Assembly (NCBI GenBank): GCA_963575645.1
Contig: OY754465.1
Coordinates: forward strand, 45,410,401-45,474,400
Source of the DNA: Xanthostigma xanthostigma
Taxonomy: Eukaryota > Arthropoda > Insecta > Raphidioptera > Raphidiidae
Direction: 5' to 3'
DNA length: 64,000 nt
The notes beneath the pieces were generated by a model. It saw only the letters and a program-made list of their open reading frames with translations. It had not been told where the DNA came from and did no database searches. A program made the position numbers and the translations under genes. Of the stretch, positions 43,959 through 55,708 are shown one piece after another. Positions within the stretch are counted from its first letter, which is position 1. Each line of letters begins with the position of its first letter.

Positions 43959-44876
43959 GCGCATTATAAAATACACCTTTACGACTACACTACACCCTAC
44001 ATTACACGATTGTTAATTGACTTAACAATTAAATTGTATGTTAAAGAATATTTCCTTGAAATACGTTAGGTACTTGCAGTTAAGGTACCTAGATATTATT
44101 ATTATTTTTTAGTACATCTTACTTCATAATGCCTAAAATTAATAAGAAATCAATTAAAACATTACGTAAAATTCGCAAAGAAAAAATTAAGACAGAGTGT
44201 CAGGAAATACCTATATACTGAAAAAAAAATGTTCAGTCATTTTCACAATGCTGAGATGTATTTTGCTAAGGGCTACTGTCCCTTTACATTAAATAACTAA
44301 TAAAAAAAACTTACATACTATAAACATATCATTTGAATTGTTTTACAAACTATAATTAGTGTACCCAATTTCAAAACCATCGCCATGCTACTGGGTACAC
44401 AAACATTTTATACTCTCTAATTTCTATTAATTTCTATATAAAACAGATTGGAAGATGCTTTAGCATCTTGTTTAAAAATATAATCTGGCGAGCTGCAAAA
44501 AATACGTGGCAACCGGCAGGTCGCATGCGGCCCGCGTGTTGGCCAAACCTGACCTACAGCCAACAGCCTCTGATGAAATCTCAAAAATTACCTGTTTACT
44601 ATTTTGTGGTTGTGATAACATCGTGAAAATCAATGAATCAGTAAAAAGAAGCCATCAAACGAAAGATTGAAAAGTAAAACTATAAGTAAAGAAGAAGACA
44701 AAATTACATTGTTGTGACAATAGATACACATTCCTTTTTTTAACTTCTCGTTATTGAAAATTTTCAAAAAAGAAGTGAAGTTTAGGTTCGATTTTCAAAA
44801 AACGAGTTTTCATCAGAACTTTGGAGCTTAGGAAGCTATTTAAACTATTTTTGAATGGTCGTCCGTTTTGTCGTAC

Positions 44877-44878
<2 letters not shown>

Positions 44879-44916
<38 letters not shown>
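44879..44916. repeat. (TG)n microsatellite
   Basis: About 18 perfect TG units. Flanks CGTCCGTTTTGTCGTACGTA and CTTTTGTCGTACGACATC share TTTTGTCGTACG as a direct repeat, typical of a repeat element carrying the microsatellite. Confidence 0.95.
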
Positions 44917-44919
<3 letters not shown>

Positions 44920-45112
44920 GAAACTTTTGTCGTACGACATCTTTAGAGCGAATCAACCGATTGAGATCGGGTTTACGGCATGCAAAAGGGTTTATTGAGA
45001 CTTAGACCTGATTTGATTTTGGAGTCAATCTGTCAAGTAATTTCAATGTTATTCAAAGAAAATTAACATTTTTTCACATATTTGTTGTACCTATAACTGC
45101 TGATCTACTATA

Positions 45113-45527
45113 CCGGGTGTCCCAGAAGTCACGCACTTCCTCGTAGGGATCGAAAGAGAAAATTATTCTGAGATGAAAAGTCCTTAGCCATTTTTTAATC
45201 AGACGCATAGATAATTAATTATTAATTAATGAAAGTGACCAATCAGGAGCGATTTGATTTGTTTTCCGATTTTATTTGTTTTTCTCCCGACAGTCACTAG
45301 ATGTTTTTTTAATAAAGATTATCGGAGTAATTTGTAATTAAAAAAAAAGTTATTTTTAAGGTTAAAAAGTAATACAAGCGTCAATTAAATTTGTTTATTG
45401 GTCATTTTTATTAATTAATAATTAATTATCTATGCGTCTGATTAAAAAATGGCTAAGGACTTTTCGTCTCAGAATAATTTTCTCTTTCGATCCCTACGAG
45501 GAAGTGCGTGACTTCTGGGACACCCGG
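45113..45527. mobile_element. MITE with CCGGGTGTCCCAGAAGTC ends
   Basis: Arms of about 130 bp (45113-45243 and 45397-45527) are almost perfect inverted copies, starting CCGGGTGTCCCAGAAGTCAC. The outside TA (45111-45112, 45528-45529), itself within ACTATA/TATAGT, is consistent with a TA target as in Tc1/mariner. The centre of about 150 bp is unrelated. Non-coding. Confidence 0.88.
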
Positions 45528-46232
45528 TATAGTTTATTCGGTAATCAGAAAAGTTCATTAAACATCTAAAAAAAATCAACAATTTTTAAAATTATGATTC
45601 AAAAATTATTAACTATTTTTTATAAACTTCTTCAATGTATTATAAATGCAATTGTATCAATTTGTTGTAACATATATAACACATAACGGGAGTTTTGGAA
45701 TTAACCGACAGGTCAGCCGGTTTCCACATTTTTACAGTTTAAAATCCCAACGTTCCAATGGTACGAAATTGATGCGATGCACAAGTTGGTTCCATAGTCC
45801 ATACTGTGACCGCAGTTCACAATCCACATATTAGAAAATAGAAGGTCGATGGTCAAAGCTTTACAGACATACAAAGCTGCGCTACACTTTCTCCTGCTCT
45901 ACAAAATACAGGAAATACTCGAAGAAGAATGAAATCAATCCGTAATTAATTTAGACTATGCGCTGCTGTTCTGAGAAGTAACAAGCGCATAATTAATTTC
46001 ATTAAAATGAAATCATTATCGCGTTATTTCATTAAGAGAGCATTGAATAACTTATGAAATATCACAAATGCAAATATTCATTGTGTTCATTAAGTCAGCC
46101 TGTTATGTAATGTTATATAATATACAATAATATGCAACGATCGTTCTTTTACAGACTGGATGGCTTGCTAATAATTATACTTCTGTCCTGAGTCCTGACT
46201 AGTGATGTGGGGAGGAGAATTTTCAATGTCAA

Positions 46233-46718
46233 AGAAGCAATTTTTTTGAAAATTTTTTGATAGGACATAATTGAATTTTTCATACTCTGTTTTATTAGTC
46301 ATTTTCTGTACCATTTAAACAAAAACTACAGGTTATAATGCTAACTTTGTAATTCACATGAATAAAATTAAGTTTGATTCTGTTTTACTTAAGATTTGTC
46401 GTATTGTTAAATTTGCAACTCATAACAAGTCAATTCATCCTATTTTATTTATAATAAAAGAGCACACAGAAAATTAATCACTCATTTCTCTTGAAATTTG
46501 AAAGTAATGAAGTAGTGTCAGAGGTCAGAAGATGGCACCACTGTACTGGCTGCTACTGTTATAAAGGGAACTTCCCTCACGTAAACAGCACTAGATTATT
46601 GTTTTTTGTTGGAAGGGAAAAACTCAAAAGGATGAAAATACTCGTTTTGTTTACTTGTAGCCTCTAGTGAACAAGAGTTTAATTTTACAATACTTTATTA
46701 ATTTAGTGGCTTAGAAAA
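46233..46718 (+). repeat. 490-bp dispersed repeat, copy 2
   Basis: This is the partner of 17274-17762 (see there). It is preceded by CTAGTGATGTGGGG, which may be the end of a neighbouring hAT-like element. It lacks the CACCACAGATTCTGTGG insert present in copy 1. Confidence 0.8.
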
Positions 46719-48073
46719 GAAATTGATATAGGTACCCTAGTTTTCTCTTCTGGGATCGTTGAAGGACTATTTTACATGGTATTTGCTCGTCATCTTGGCT
46801 GTTTTCTCGTAATTAAATCATCAAATAACTACCTCTAAGTTTAATTATATTTCAATAGTTTTAAGAGGATTTATTTAAAATAAGATAAATAAATCGAGCA
46901 AATGAACATTTCTCAATCAAGTGGTGTTGTGTATAATATAAACAGTTATTCAGGTAAATTATTACACAATAAAGTAGATAGAAAAAAAAATTACAGCCGT
47001 AGATTTTTGTATCAAACATTTTTCAACATCTAACAAAAATATAGTAAATCATATTATATCTAGTGTTGTAATGAGTTATATTACGGCGAGTGTAACATTA
47101 CGTTTAAAATGAGTGCCAGCAAGTTTTAACAGTTTTCCGAGCCGTAATACCTATACCTATGTGCGCGATATACGTATCTCTTATAAAATAGCTGTTTTTC
47201 ACTTCATTTTCAAAACTTTCTATAGTCCTCTTTTAATAAACGTAACTTCTAATAGTAGGCTATGAAAATAGCAACTGACAGACAAACAGTGATTTACTAT
47301 GGAATTGGTACAGCGCGATCACTTTTATTTTACGTTAGTGCACTAGTTCGATATGTGCCACTTTACATGCCTATTATAGGCTGTGTGCACGAAGCCTACT
47401 AGCGCCGCTAGTGGGTAATAGAGAATTATTGAACTCACTTTTTATGGAAATCGCATGTTTCTATGGTGACAAGTCAAAAACTTTAGTTGGTCATGATGTG
47501 TCAAAAAAATGTGATAATAAAAACTGATGTTACTTTTATATGGGTACCATAAAATTCAGATTGTAAACCATTATATAAATAGTATAACATAAAAGGTATG
47601 TGACAATTATTTATTTATCAATTATGCCGTACAATATATAAATAATTAATTTGTTTACACTGACAGCGGAACGTCAAATTATGGCGCCAATGGTCTTTAT
47701 TTTACTTAATTCGCCATCAGCGCAACAGCCCGGAACACAACAAGCATTTCCAGATCACTTAGTTTTGCCCATGTTTTCTCTGTAATTAAAAAACTTCATA
47801 AAATTATAACTATTTTTACTTTTAATAAACATTGCTCACTGACATATGGAAAATTTGAGGTTGAAGTTTCCCCTAGTGCTCACCACAAACGCTCGCGTCG
47901 AAAAATTTGTAACTCCACCTCCTTGCACAATCGTCAATCACATAGCCCATACGCATACATATGCAGCTATTTTATAGGGGGTAGTGCAAAAAACAATTTT
48001 GTATGTCACGTTACAATTTTTTTCTTCTTTAAGCTGACTAAAGATTTCGTATTTAGTATAATCGTTCTTTGGA
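46719..48073. other. AT-rich DNA with MITE-family fragments
   Basis: ATTACGGCGAGTGTAACATTACG with CAGCAAGTTTTAACAGTTTT (47080-47140) and CTTATAAAATAGCTGTTTTT (47189) belong to the loosely defined family noted at 34740-35390. CAGCTATTTTATAGGGGGTA is at 47961. No coding sequence was recognised. Confidence 0.45.
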
Positions 48074-48519
48074 TCATCTATATATTATATAAAAGAGTTT
48101 GTCCTGACTAACTGATTCATCAACGCCCGGGTAAAAACCACTTGAGCTATAAACTTGAAATTTGGACAGTAGGTTACTGTTAAGACGTAAGCACCCGCTA
48201 AAAAGGGATTTTTTGAAATTCGCATTCTAAGGGAGTGTAAAGGTTTCTGATAAAATGGTCATATTTCAAAAATCGTTAACATGAGAGACATTGAATTCAA
48301 CATACGCACTCTTCATAAAAAATAAACAAACCCTTGTTTCAGCGTTTTTTTTTTTAATTCAACCCCTAATGGCGTCAAAAAGAGGTGTAAATATTATATT
48401 ACCCAACAAAATTTTGAGGGCGCGAAATCGAAATGTTGTATTAGCGCCGCGCCGCGAACGATATACATTTTGCAGAATTATATCTATCGCACCCGGGTAA
48501 AACCGGGACGGGCCGCTAG
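48074..48519 (+). mobile_element. Complete non-autonomous Helitron, 446 bp
   Basis: It begins TCATCTATATATTATATAAA after A48073 and ends ACCGGGACGGGCCGCTAG before T48520, obeying A|TC...CTAG|T. The 3' hairpin ACCCGGGTAAAACCGGGA lies 10-30 bp inside. The body (ACTGATTCATCAACGCCCGG, CCCGCTAAAAAGGGATTTTT) belongs to a different subfamily from the 24909 and 28447 copies. Confidence 0.92.
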
Positions 48520-49308
48520 TATAATATTAACAGATTAAAACATTCTAGGGATATAAGATTTTTATAATTCAAAGACGGACCTAGAAAAATTAAAATTCCA
48601 GAGGTCACAGCACATCGTAAAGTAATTAAAATTTTAAATAGCCTGTGCATAATTGATACTCCAAAGGTTATGTAAAATTGAGTGATACGCCGTGAGAAAG
48701 GTATATTTTAAGTTTCGTAGGCGGAAAGCATTATTATGCATTTTCGTTTCTGTTTTAAAAGAGGTATCGCGCCCTCTTTAAGAGAAAACAAAACGCTCTG
48801 CAATTACCCAAATTACAATTTACAAACAGTGCCCAACAATGAGAACATTGAACGAAATTAAATACTCAGGTATTCATTGCATACGCCATGAGAGCTCTTG
48901 TACCGTTTAATTGCAGGAAGCGAGTGATTTGATATACTATGAGTGCCTATATATACATAGTTATGTAATATTATGCACTTAGGTCTGGAAGGTATTTCAT
49001 AACAGTTGAGTACATAAGGACTATGTATTCGTCATGGAGGATAATTATTAATGCAGTATGTGTAATATTACAATTAATTTGTAATTTATTGTACAGCCGG
49101 ATCGTTATATATCGAAATATTGATTGTGAAAAAATATTAGTAAAAAAACTTTTTAAAGATACGCTTTTACTGAAATGTAGGTACTAAAATGAAAAATTAT
49201 TTTTTTATGATTTAGGTTCATAGTTATAAAAACCTGGGACGTGATTAGTTAACTATAATAGATGTTTCAACACACGCTTTTAATATTAAGAACCTAAATT
49301 ATTATTTT

Positions 49309-49435
49309 TAATGTATTTGCTATATGGTACAATGGTACTATTGGCGTTGGTAGGATGGCGGGACCTAGAGGTTGGACTACGTTTCATAGCCTCCTGAATA
49401 TTTTGGTACCATTTTTGAAAATGTTTATATGTACA
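49309..49435 (+). mobile_element. TAGTGTATTTGC element, truncated copy
   Basis: Starts TAATGTATTTGCTATATGGT and continues GGATGGCGGGACCTAGAGG and GGTACCATTTTTGAAAATGT. The text immediately upstream (49143-49260, CTTTTTAAAGATACGCTTTT) belongs to another dispersed repeat also seen at 62134. Confidence 0.75.
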
Positions 49436-49562
49436 GAAAAAAAAATTAAATAGTTTTTTGTTCAACTCGAGATTTACTGTTTGAAACTGCTTGGAAACTT
49501 TTAAAAGCAATATTAAAAGACTGTTACACCAGTGTATCTATTGCAGCAAAGATTAATTTTTT

Positions 49563-50163
49563 AATAGGGTAGGACGGGGGATGGCGTTCACTTAAGGAAA
49601 ACATGGTGTATTTTTTCAATTATTTATTATAAATCAAAATTAAGAAAAGTAACAAAGTTTTTAATTATAGAGTAATCAACAATTTAACAACAAAAGCATA
49701 TATCTTTCACCTACTAGTGGTTGGAAAACATTATTAAAAAAACATGTTTGAGCGGCATTGCCCCTGACTTTGGATAATGCCGCTCAGGGTCTCATAAAGA
49801 AGTGTACCCAATCCAATCCGGCTGTTTTGTTGCTTTGATCAAAATTGTTTTTGATAGTGTTGCGCTCAGCAAATTTATAAACAAGTTTACGCAAATCTGC
49901 AACACTGAGTCCATAGTATAGCGAGCCCAGCAACTTAACTTGTTCAGCACCTAATTAAAAATTAAATCAGCGCGGCCGCAAACGAAGAAACGCTCTTCAC
50001 GGTCGCATGACGCGAGCTGACTGTCCGTTTACATCGCTGTCTATTAGAGGCCCCCTCTCCTCGCGCTTCACGCGACGTGACGTGTTGCTACGTTCCTTTT
50101 TGACAGAGTTACAGAGGTGAGCGCCATTACCCAGTGAGCGCCATTCCCCCTCCCTCCCCTACT
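49563..50163 (-). mobile_element. Pogo-group element with GTAGG-GGGG-ATGGCG ends, internally deleted
   Basis: The left end AGGGTAGGACGGGGGATGGC is inverted relative to the right end GCGCCATTCCCCCTCCCTCC (ending 50163 with CCTACT). The inside-left motif GAGCGGCATTGCCCC..ATAATGCCGCTC forms its own hairpin. A broken transposase segment lies on the minus strand. At 600 bp it is a deletion derivative unable to move by itself. Confidence 0.7.
49794..49951 (-). pseudogene. Pogo/CENP-B-type transposase, DNA-binding-domain fragment
   Basis: The minus strand from 49951 reads GAEQVKLLGSLYYG, then GLSVADLRKLVYKFAE, then NNFDQSNKTAGLDWVHFFM, ending in a stop at 49794. The pattern (G-L-(T/S)-x-x-D-(L/V)-R-(K/R)-L-x-(Y)-(Q/K)-x-A-E ... 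N-x-F-(D/N) ... A-G-x-D-W-(L/V)-x-x-F-(L/M)) is that of the helix-turn-helix region shared by pogo/Tigger transposases and CENP-B-like proteins, which precedes the DDE nuclease. Only about 52 codons survive; the DDE region is gone and the stop falls where the family continues with L-R-x-P-E. Family call from memory of the pattern. Confidence 0.75.
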
Positions 50164-50684
50164 AACTTTTAATTTTAATAAAATTTTTATATTTTGTCTA
50201 ATATGTATTTTAAACTTATTGACTCATTTCACACTGTATTGCAGTATTTTTTATAAAATAAAGAATAATATTATTATAATTACTAAATTTTTTTGTACTT
50301 TAAACTCAACCGGATGTGCAATATAAGTATATGCATTTCTTTCAAATGGCAACATATAATTTTTTTTATATATTTCAAATCTCTATTTTTCTTTATAAAT
50401 TCATATAAAATTTTCATAAGGTTACATAAGAAAATATTCGAGAAAAATTTCATTAATTTAGATTAAATACACAGTAATAATTAATTATTGTTAATTATTT
50501 AACGTGCTATGAAAAATAATTATTATTTGCGGATACAGATTTTCTTATTGAAGGGTGTATTTAATTTTAGCTGAACTAAAACCTTTGTCTACTAAACAAT
50601 ACAGAAGAATAAATCACTTTGATATAATAAATATCGTTGATGTGGAAATGTTAATTAAAAAACGCAAAGAAAATTTCGATGCCA
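50164..50684. other. Anonymous AT-rich DNA
   Basis: Nothing recognised. CTTTAAACTCAACCGGATGTGCA resembles ACTATAAACTCAACCGGAAGTG at 24632, suggesting another unclassified dispersed repeat. Confidence 0.4.
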
Positions 50685-50865
50685 TACTAGTATTGTCCGT
50701 TCAGAAATGGACAGAACTAGTTTTGTCCAATTGAAAATGCGCAAAACTAGTTTTGCTCATTTTCAGTCAATACCCATTTAAATGTAAGATTTCGGGTTTG
50801 GGCAATATTCGTTGGTCAAAACTAGTTTTGCGCATTTATTTCGGTCATTGACCGAAATCAGGTAT
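50685..50865. repeat. Cluster of CAAAACTAGTTTTG palindromes
   Basis: AACTAGTTTTG occurs at about 50722, 50746 and 50822; the last two are in full palindromes CAAAACTAGTTTTG, flanked by TGCGCAAAAC or TTTTGCGCAT. TTTCGGTCATTGACCGAAAT (about 50839) is a further palindrome. Probably a palindrome-rich MITE whose ends I could not define. Confidence 0.75.
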
Positions 50866-51360
50866 AGACTGTAACATATATAACACTGTGTTATGATATA
50901 AATTGTATTGCAAGCTTTTTTCAACAGTTTTGCGTTAGCTTCTCTCTATTTCTAAGGCAATAAATCTTCCTTGTAAATAAGAGATAAGTGAGTCTCCACT
51001 TTGCTGATAAATTAACAAGTTGCAAGCGCGCAATCGAATAGCCAATGGGTGTGAACTTTGGATCATTGTAATGTATAGACAGAACACAACAGTTGTCTTC
51101 TGAAGCAAACATCCAGCTTTCCTTCAATTACAAAGAGATAGTTAATTGGCCATGTTGTATAAGCAACACATGGTAATACATTTATGGTGATGTCGTTAAA
51201 AGACTCCCAAGAGTATCAATCTATATGAAAATATAAGTTCATACTCTTTAATTATTTTTTATAATAAAGAGAAAAATATTTTGCCTGTTCCATCAGTTTT
51301 CAGATTAGAATCCGAAAATTGAGGGCTTGTAATGAGCGAATCAATGTGCTGAAGATTTTA

Positions 51361-51670
51361 GGTCTAAACCATGAACTCTGTAACCAGGACACCCATTTCG
51401 AGCGTAGCGGTGGACCGATAACTGTCGCATGAACTAATATGGCGTCAGCTACTACTGGGTAGTGCACACACGCTCATGGCTTACATGTGTGTAGTGTCTG
51501 TAAAGTTAAACAACTTTGGTAACTATGGCGAAAACAGGTGAAAAGAACCGAAGCTTTCCCAGGTAGTGATAACAGAGCCATCTCGCGTGTACCAAAAAAC
51601 GGTTCATCTCGAAACACAGCAAGCATAGGATGCTAGGTTTTCTAGTTACATACTTCGTGGTCTAAACATA
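51361..51670. mobile_element. MITE with GGTCTAAACCATGA-type ends
   Basis: The left end TTAGGTCTAAACCATGAACTC and the right end (read inward) TTATGTTTAGACCACGAAGT are imperfect inverted repeats continuing into TGTAACCAGGACACCC versus TGTAACTAGAAAACCT. A fragment is at 29843-29935. No open frame. Confidence 0.65.
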
Positions 51671-51943
51671 AATATCAGTTATATCAATATTAAAACTCTA
51701 TTATTCAATTTATTTTATGTGCGACCGTGTCGAGAAGCAATTTCAGTTGCTTGGTTGCATGTTGCTGCAACATTCTTTTTATGTAAGGTAGGAGTAATCA
51801 TTTTCACTAATTCAGTATCAGTCGCGCTCGTATGCCGACAAAGAATCCCAATCGGTTGCAAACCGATTGAATCCCAATAGTCGCCTCTTGAAGTGGTTTG
51901 AAACAGTCGACCCGTGTGTGGAGAATCAAAGTTGTTAATGAAA

Positions 51944-52147
51944 CATTTTTAACAAAAAAATTGAACCGACTTCAAAAAAGGCATTAAAAAGTAAAAAATA
52001 ATTGCGTATTGAAATGTTTTGGAGTCGGTGTAGTTCTCGGAATAGATTTCATTTTGGCTGACACCGACTCCAAAACATTTCAATACGCAATTATTTTTTA
52101 CTTTTTAGTGCCTTTTTGAAGTCGGTTCAATTTTTTTGTTAAAAATA
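51944..52147. repeat. Near-perfect hairpin, about 88-bp arms
   Basis: TTTTTAACAAAAAAATTGAA...GTTTTGGAGTCGGTGT faces ACACCGACTCCAAAAC...TTCAATTTTTTTGTTAAAAA with one or two mismatches; the loop is about 28 bp (52031-52058). The arm text TTGAACCGACTTCAAAAAAG is the classic lepidopteran 'CCGACTTC' repeat, here in head-to-head form. Confidence 0.92.
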
Positions 52148-52420
52148 TTTTATTTTTCTCTTTTTAGTGTTAATCTAACACTAAAAATCGGTGAACATAC
52201 ATAAAAAAAACATTATGCATGCCTTTGAAATTTGAGAGTTTCCCTCGATTTCTCCGGGATCCACCATCAGATCCTGACTTGGTTCCGATGGGACCACCTC
52301 GGAAGTGCACTCTTTCGAATAAAAAAAAATATTTGAAAATCGGTCCATAATTGACGGAGAAATCGGTGAACATACATAAAAAAAAACTAAAAAAAATATA
52401 TTTAAAAATGCTAAATTTCA
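52148..52420 (-). repeat. Lepidopteran TTTCTCCGGGATCC repeat fragment
   Basis: It contains GAGTTTCCCTCGATTTCTCC, GGGATCCACCATCAGATCC, GGTTCCGATGGGACCACC and AATTGACGGAGAAATCGG, text I know from moth and butterfly intergenic DNA. CGGTGAACATACATAAAAAA occurs twice (52190 and 52363), once at each end. Confidence 0.75.
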
Positions 52421-52917
52421 TCTAGGTGCCTAAATGACATCAACGGTGTGAACTACATGAATACAGACCTAAAAGCCGTTGGGGATGAAAAGGAAGTGTT
52501 TTTCTCTCCTTTTCTCTCTATATCTCTCTCCTTGTCTCTATCTCATTCTATTGAAGTGATCTTTGAAACAAAAGGCTTGATAACTGCATCACGTTTTAAA
52601 AATACTATGTATTATGATTTATATTTTCAATATGAATTTACTCTGTTCACAAAATGAACAGATAATAATTTTCTTGAAAAATCACTTATAAAATCTACCT
52701 ACAGGGTGGTAACCGTTACTGCCGATCACTTTCGTAATTTTCTGCTTTCCTAATTATTTCAGTCAAACAACCTCTAAATAAAAGTTTTCGGGCATAAAAT
52801 TCTTCATCTTATAAATATTAATATTAATAATTTCCTCAAGGGTAGACTTGATTGAAATACTAAAAAAATATGAAACTTAAAAAAAATTAATTTCGAATCG
52901 ACATTATACAGATGATC

Positions 52918-53106
52918 AGTAATTGCTCTCGGGAGAAGAAATTATGACTAATTTGGAATGATTAATCTCTATCACTTGGGATTTTTGTAAAAAGAAAACC
53001 AAAGTAGATTTTCTCGAAATTGACGCATTTCCGATCCCCAAGTGATAGAGTTTAAGTAATTCCAAACTAATCATAGTTTCTTCTCCCGAGAGGAATACGA
53101 GCAATT
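52918..53106. repeat. Hairpin-type MITE, about 60-bp arms
   Basis: AGTAATTGCTCTCGGGAGAA...CTCTATCACTTGGG faces CCCAAGTGATAGAG...TTCTCCCGAGAGGAATACGA, with a 10-base insertion in the right arm and a 55-bp loop. Confidence 0.85.
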
Positions 53107-53534
53107 ACCGGTCACTGTGTGTATTCACAAGCTTTGAAAACTTACGTTATTACAATAATAATAACAATGATTGACAATTATTAATTATACACATAACAGC
53201 TTCTCCGTCCTTTCCAATAAAACACTTTATTGTTGAATGTTGTTTTTATTCACTGAGTGTTCTACAAAGATGACGATTTTGAAAAAAAAACTTTTGTATT
53301 ATATTTGTGTTAATAGGCGTCGATTGCCACTCTACCGTAGTCAATATTCGTTTTTATGATCGGGATTTCGTGCTAGAAATTTCTAAAGCGCGTTCGTCTT
53401 TGTCATCTAAAGTGTTTACGTCTTCGTCATCTAAAGAATAAAAAAATAAAAATATTTTAAAATGTTTCATATTTATTTTCGGGTCCTTTACAATAGCTTC
53501 CCTATGTAATGGGAAGTTAATTTTTAAATACTTA

Positions 53535-53928
53535 GATTCTTCTTTTTTAACAGCGTGTAGAAATCAAATAGACGAACAAATATTTCAAGTAACTTTTTTA
53601 TCAAAACTCAAAAATAAGAGAGAAACAGCCGTTCAAAGTTTAAATACATTTTTTAAATTTTATTTAATTAATTCAAAAGCCCGGTTAACACACGCGAAGA
53701 AATGATGGCACGAATCGGAAATTCATAATTCGCAGAATATTTGACAATGACATAACATATTTCCATATTGACATAACATAACGCCAGGACCTAATTATTA
53801 TCAAAATTAGATAAAATTTAATTAGACTTTGAAAGTCCGTTTCTCTTTCATTTTTGAGTTTTGATAAAAAAATTACTTGAAATATTTGTTCGTCTATTGG
53901 ATTTCTACACACTGTTAAAAAAAGAATC
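53535..53928. mobile_element. MITE with TTTTTTAACAG...TAGAAATC ends, copy 1
   Basis: Arms of about 115 bp: GATTCTTCTTTTTTAACAGC at 53535 and its imperfect complement ending GTTAAAAAAAGAATC at 53928. Shared arm landmarks are AATAGACGAACAAATATTTC and CAAAACTCAAAAATAAGAGA. The centre contains ATTTGACAATGACATAACAT and TAACGCCAGGACC. A second copy is at 55709-56836. Confidence 0.9.
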
Positions 53929-53951
53929 AACTTAAAAACGTAATTTGATAA

Positions 53952-54064
53952 ATAAAATTATCGACTAATTTTCAGACAATATACTAACAAAATATATAAT
54001 TATAATTGAATTTTAATTGTATATTTTGTGAATATATTGTCTGAAAAATTGGTCGAAAATTTTG
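53952..54064. repeat. Imperfect palindrome, GTCTGAAAAATTGGTCGA type
   Basis: TCGACTAATTTTCAGACAATATAC faces ATATATTGTCTGAAAAATTGGTCGA. TCTGAAAAAATTGGTCGATA with CAGACGTTAATTAAAGATTT at 29338-29405 is a relative. Confidence 0.75.
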
Positions 54065-54421
54065 TTTAGGTATTGAAGAGTAATCAGACGTTAATCAAAG
54101 ATTTAAATGTAATTTGGTTGAACTGTACTTATATAATGAACGGCGTACAGAGACTACGTGTTTGTTTATAAAGGATTTCTATATAATTTCACGCTGCTTT
54201 TAGTTTGCAGCAAAGCTGTCTTCGGTGATCGATGAGAACAATTTAATAGCGTAATGATCCTTTTAGAAGAGACTGCGAGAGTTGCATCCTCTCTAAATGA
54301 CATTGTATCTAAGTAATACCCGAAACACACTCGACGCGACGTATCGCATCTAAAAAATTCGATTTCAAACATTTTGATAATGCATTAATCTCGTGGTAAA
54401 ACTATTCTAGGCTGATATTTT

Positions 54422-54851
54422 TGACGTGATAACTGATAACGTCTTATAAATTGATGAAACACCGGCTGCACGCACGAAAAAGAGTAACGTTCCGCAAGCG
54501 AGAGCGCGATATAAGCGATAGTCTCTCTCTTCTCGCGTGACGTCAGAGAGTAGTGTGCGTTCAACATTTTTTTCGGCTGTTCCAGCGAAAGCTACATCTG
54601 ACATATGGCCAGATAAATTATACGGTTTGTTAACAAATAATAATATATATACATTATTTTAAATGTCTTTTATAATTGCTTAAAAATATGTATTTTGCTT
54701 TGGTTGATCAAATTATTAGTCGGAAAAAATATAGTTTGACAGCTATTAAAATTTAGGTTATGTATTATTAAATATGATATTCGAGCGGAATACGTTATCA
54801 CGTAAAACTATCGTCCGTAAACCGACTTTACAGACAACCATTTTTTTTTTA
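54422..54851 (+). mobile_element. Recently active 430-bp repeat, copy 2
   Basis: Near-identical to 12588-13020. This copy has a small duplication at its start (GATAACTGATAACG) and lacks the CTATC insertion. The overlapping short frames at 54385-54604 are within it and not genes. Confidence 0.85.
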
Positions 54852-55708
54852 AATAAAAGTAGATAATGATCTATTTCGTAACGATATTCCAATAAAATAA
54901 TAATTTAGTAACTCATCCAGGTTAGTTGATTACAAAGGTTGCCTCTTTTGGAAAGTAGTGAAACGATGACGTCCAAAGTTTTCTCTAAGCTGCGCGAGTT
55001 TTGAAAGTTGCCCAATCGTTTTTGTATGGACTCGTTCACCATTTTTTTTTATTAAATTTCATTTTATAAAAGATTTGCGTCTAAAAATAGCAAATATCCA
55101 AATTACACAACAAATTTAGAGGGTCAAAAAATTTGTTAAAAAGAAATTTGACTTCATATAATTTTATATTGAACAAATCTTTGAAGAATTTTATATTGAG
55201 TTATTTAATACGAATTAATATTCTTTGTCGTCAAAATGGATTCACAATTTATTGCATATAAAATCAATATTTTGTCTTTTGTTAAAAACTGCCATTACAA
55301 GTATATAAACAACAGCTGTTGCCTCACATGACAGGTCCGCTGGATGACGCTATCCTCCCACTATTATTCAATGGAATAAGGCGACCTCTCTACTAACCTT
55401 GGTCGGTAATAAATAAAATAAATTGCTTATTAAATAGGTCAGTATGAATAACTTTCCATGATTTAAATATCATCTGCTGTATAAATCTGTTGCTAAGTGT
55501 TCTGTAGAATGAACGGCTTTAACAGAATTACCGACAGAGGTGCTTTCTCTTCTATTGACTGCGTATAATATCACGTGAATGCGATAAAAGAGCTTATGTC
55601 AAACTAAAGTTGGTGTTGACGGACGCATTTTAGAGTAGAATATCCTGTATTTTAGATTCTGAGGTCCAAATCTGCCAATGACGCATGTAAAGGAACATGC
55701 TAAATGTT
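54852..55708. other. Anonymous AT-rich DNA
   Basis: No boundary, RNA gene or coding sequence was seen. Confidence 0.4.
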
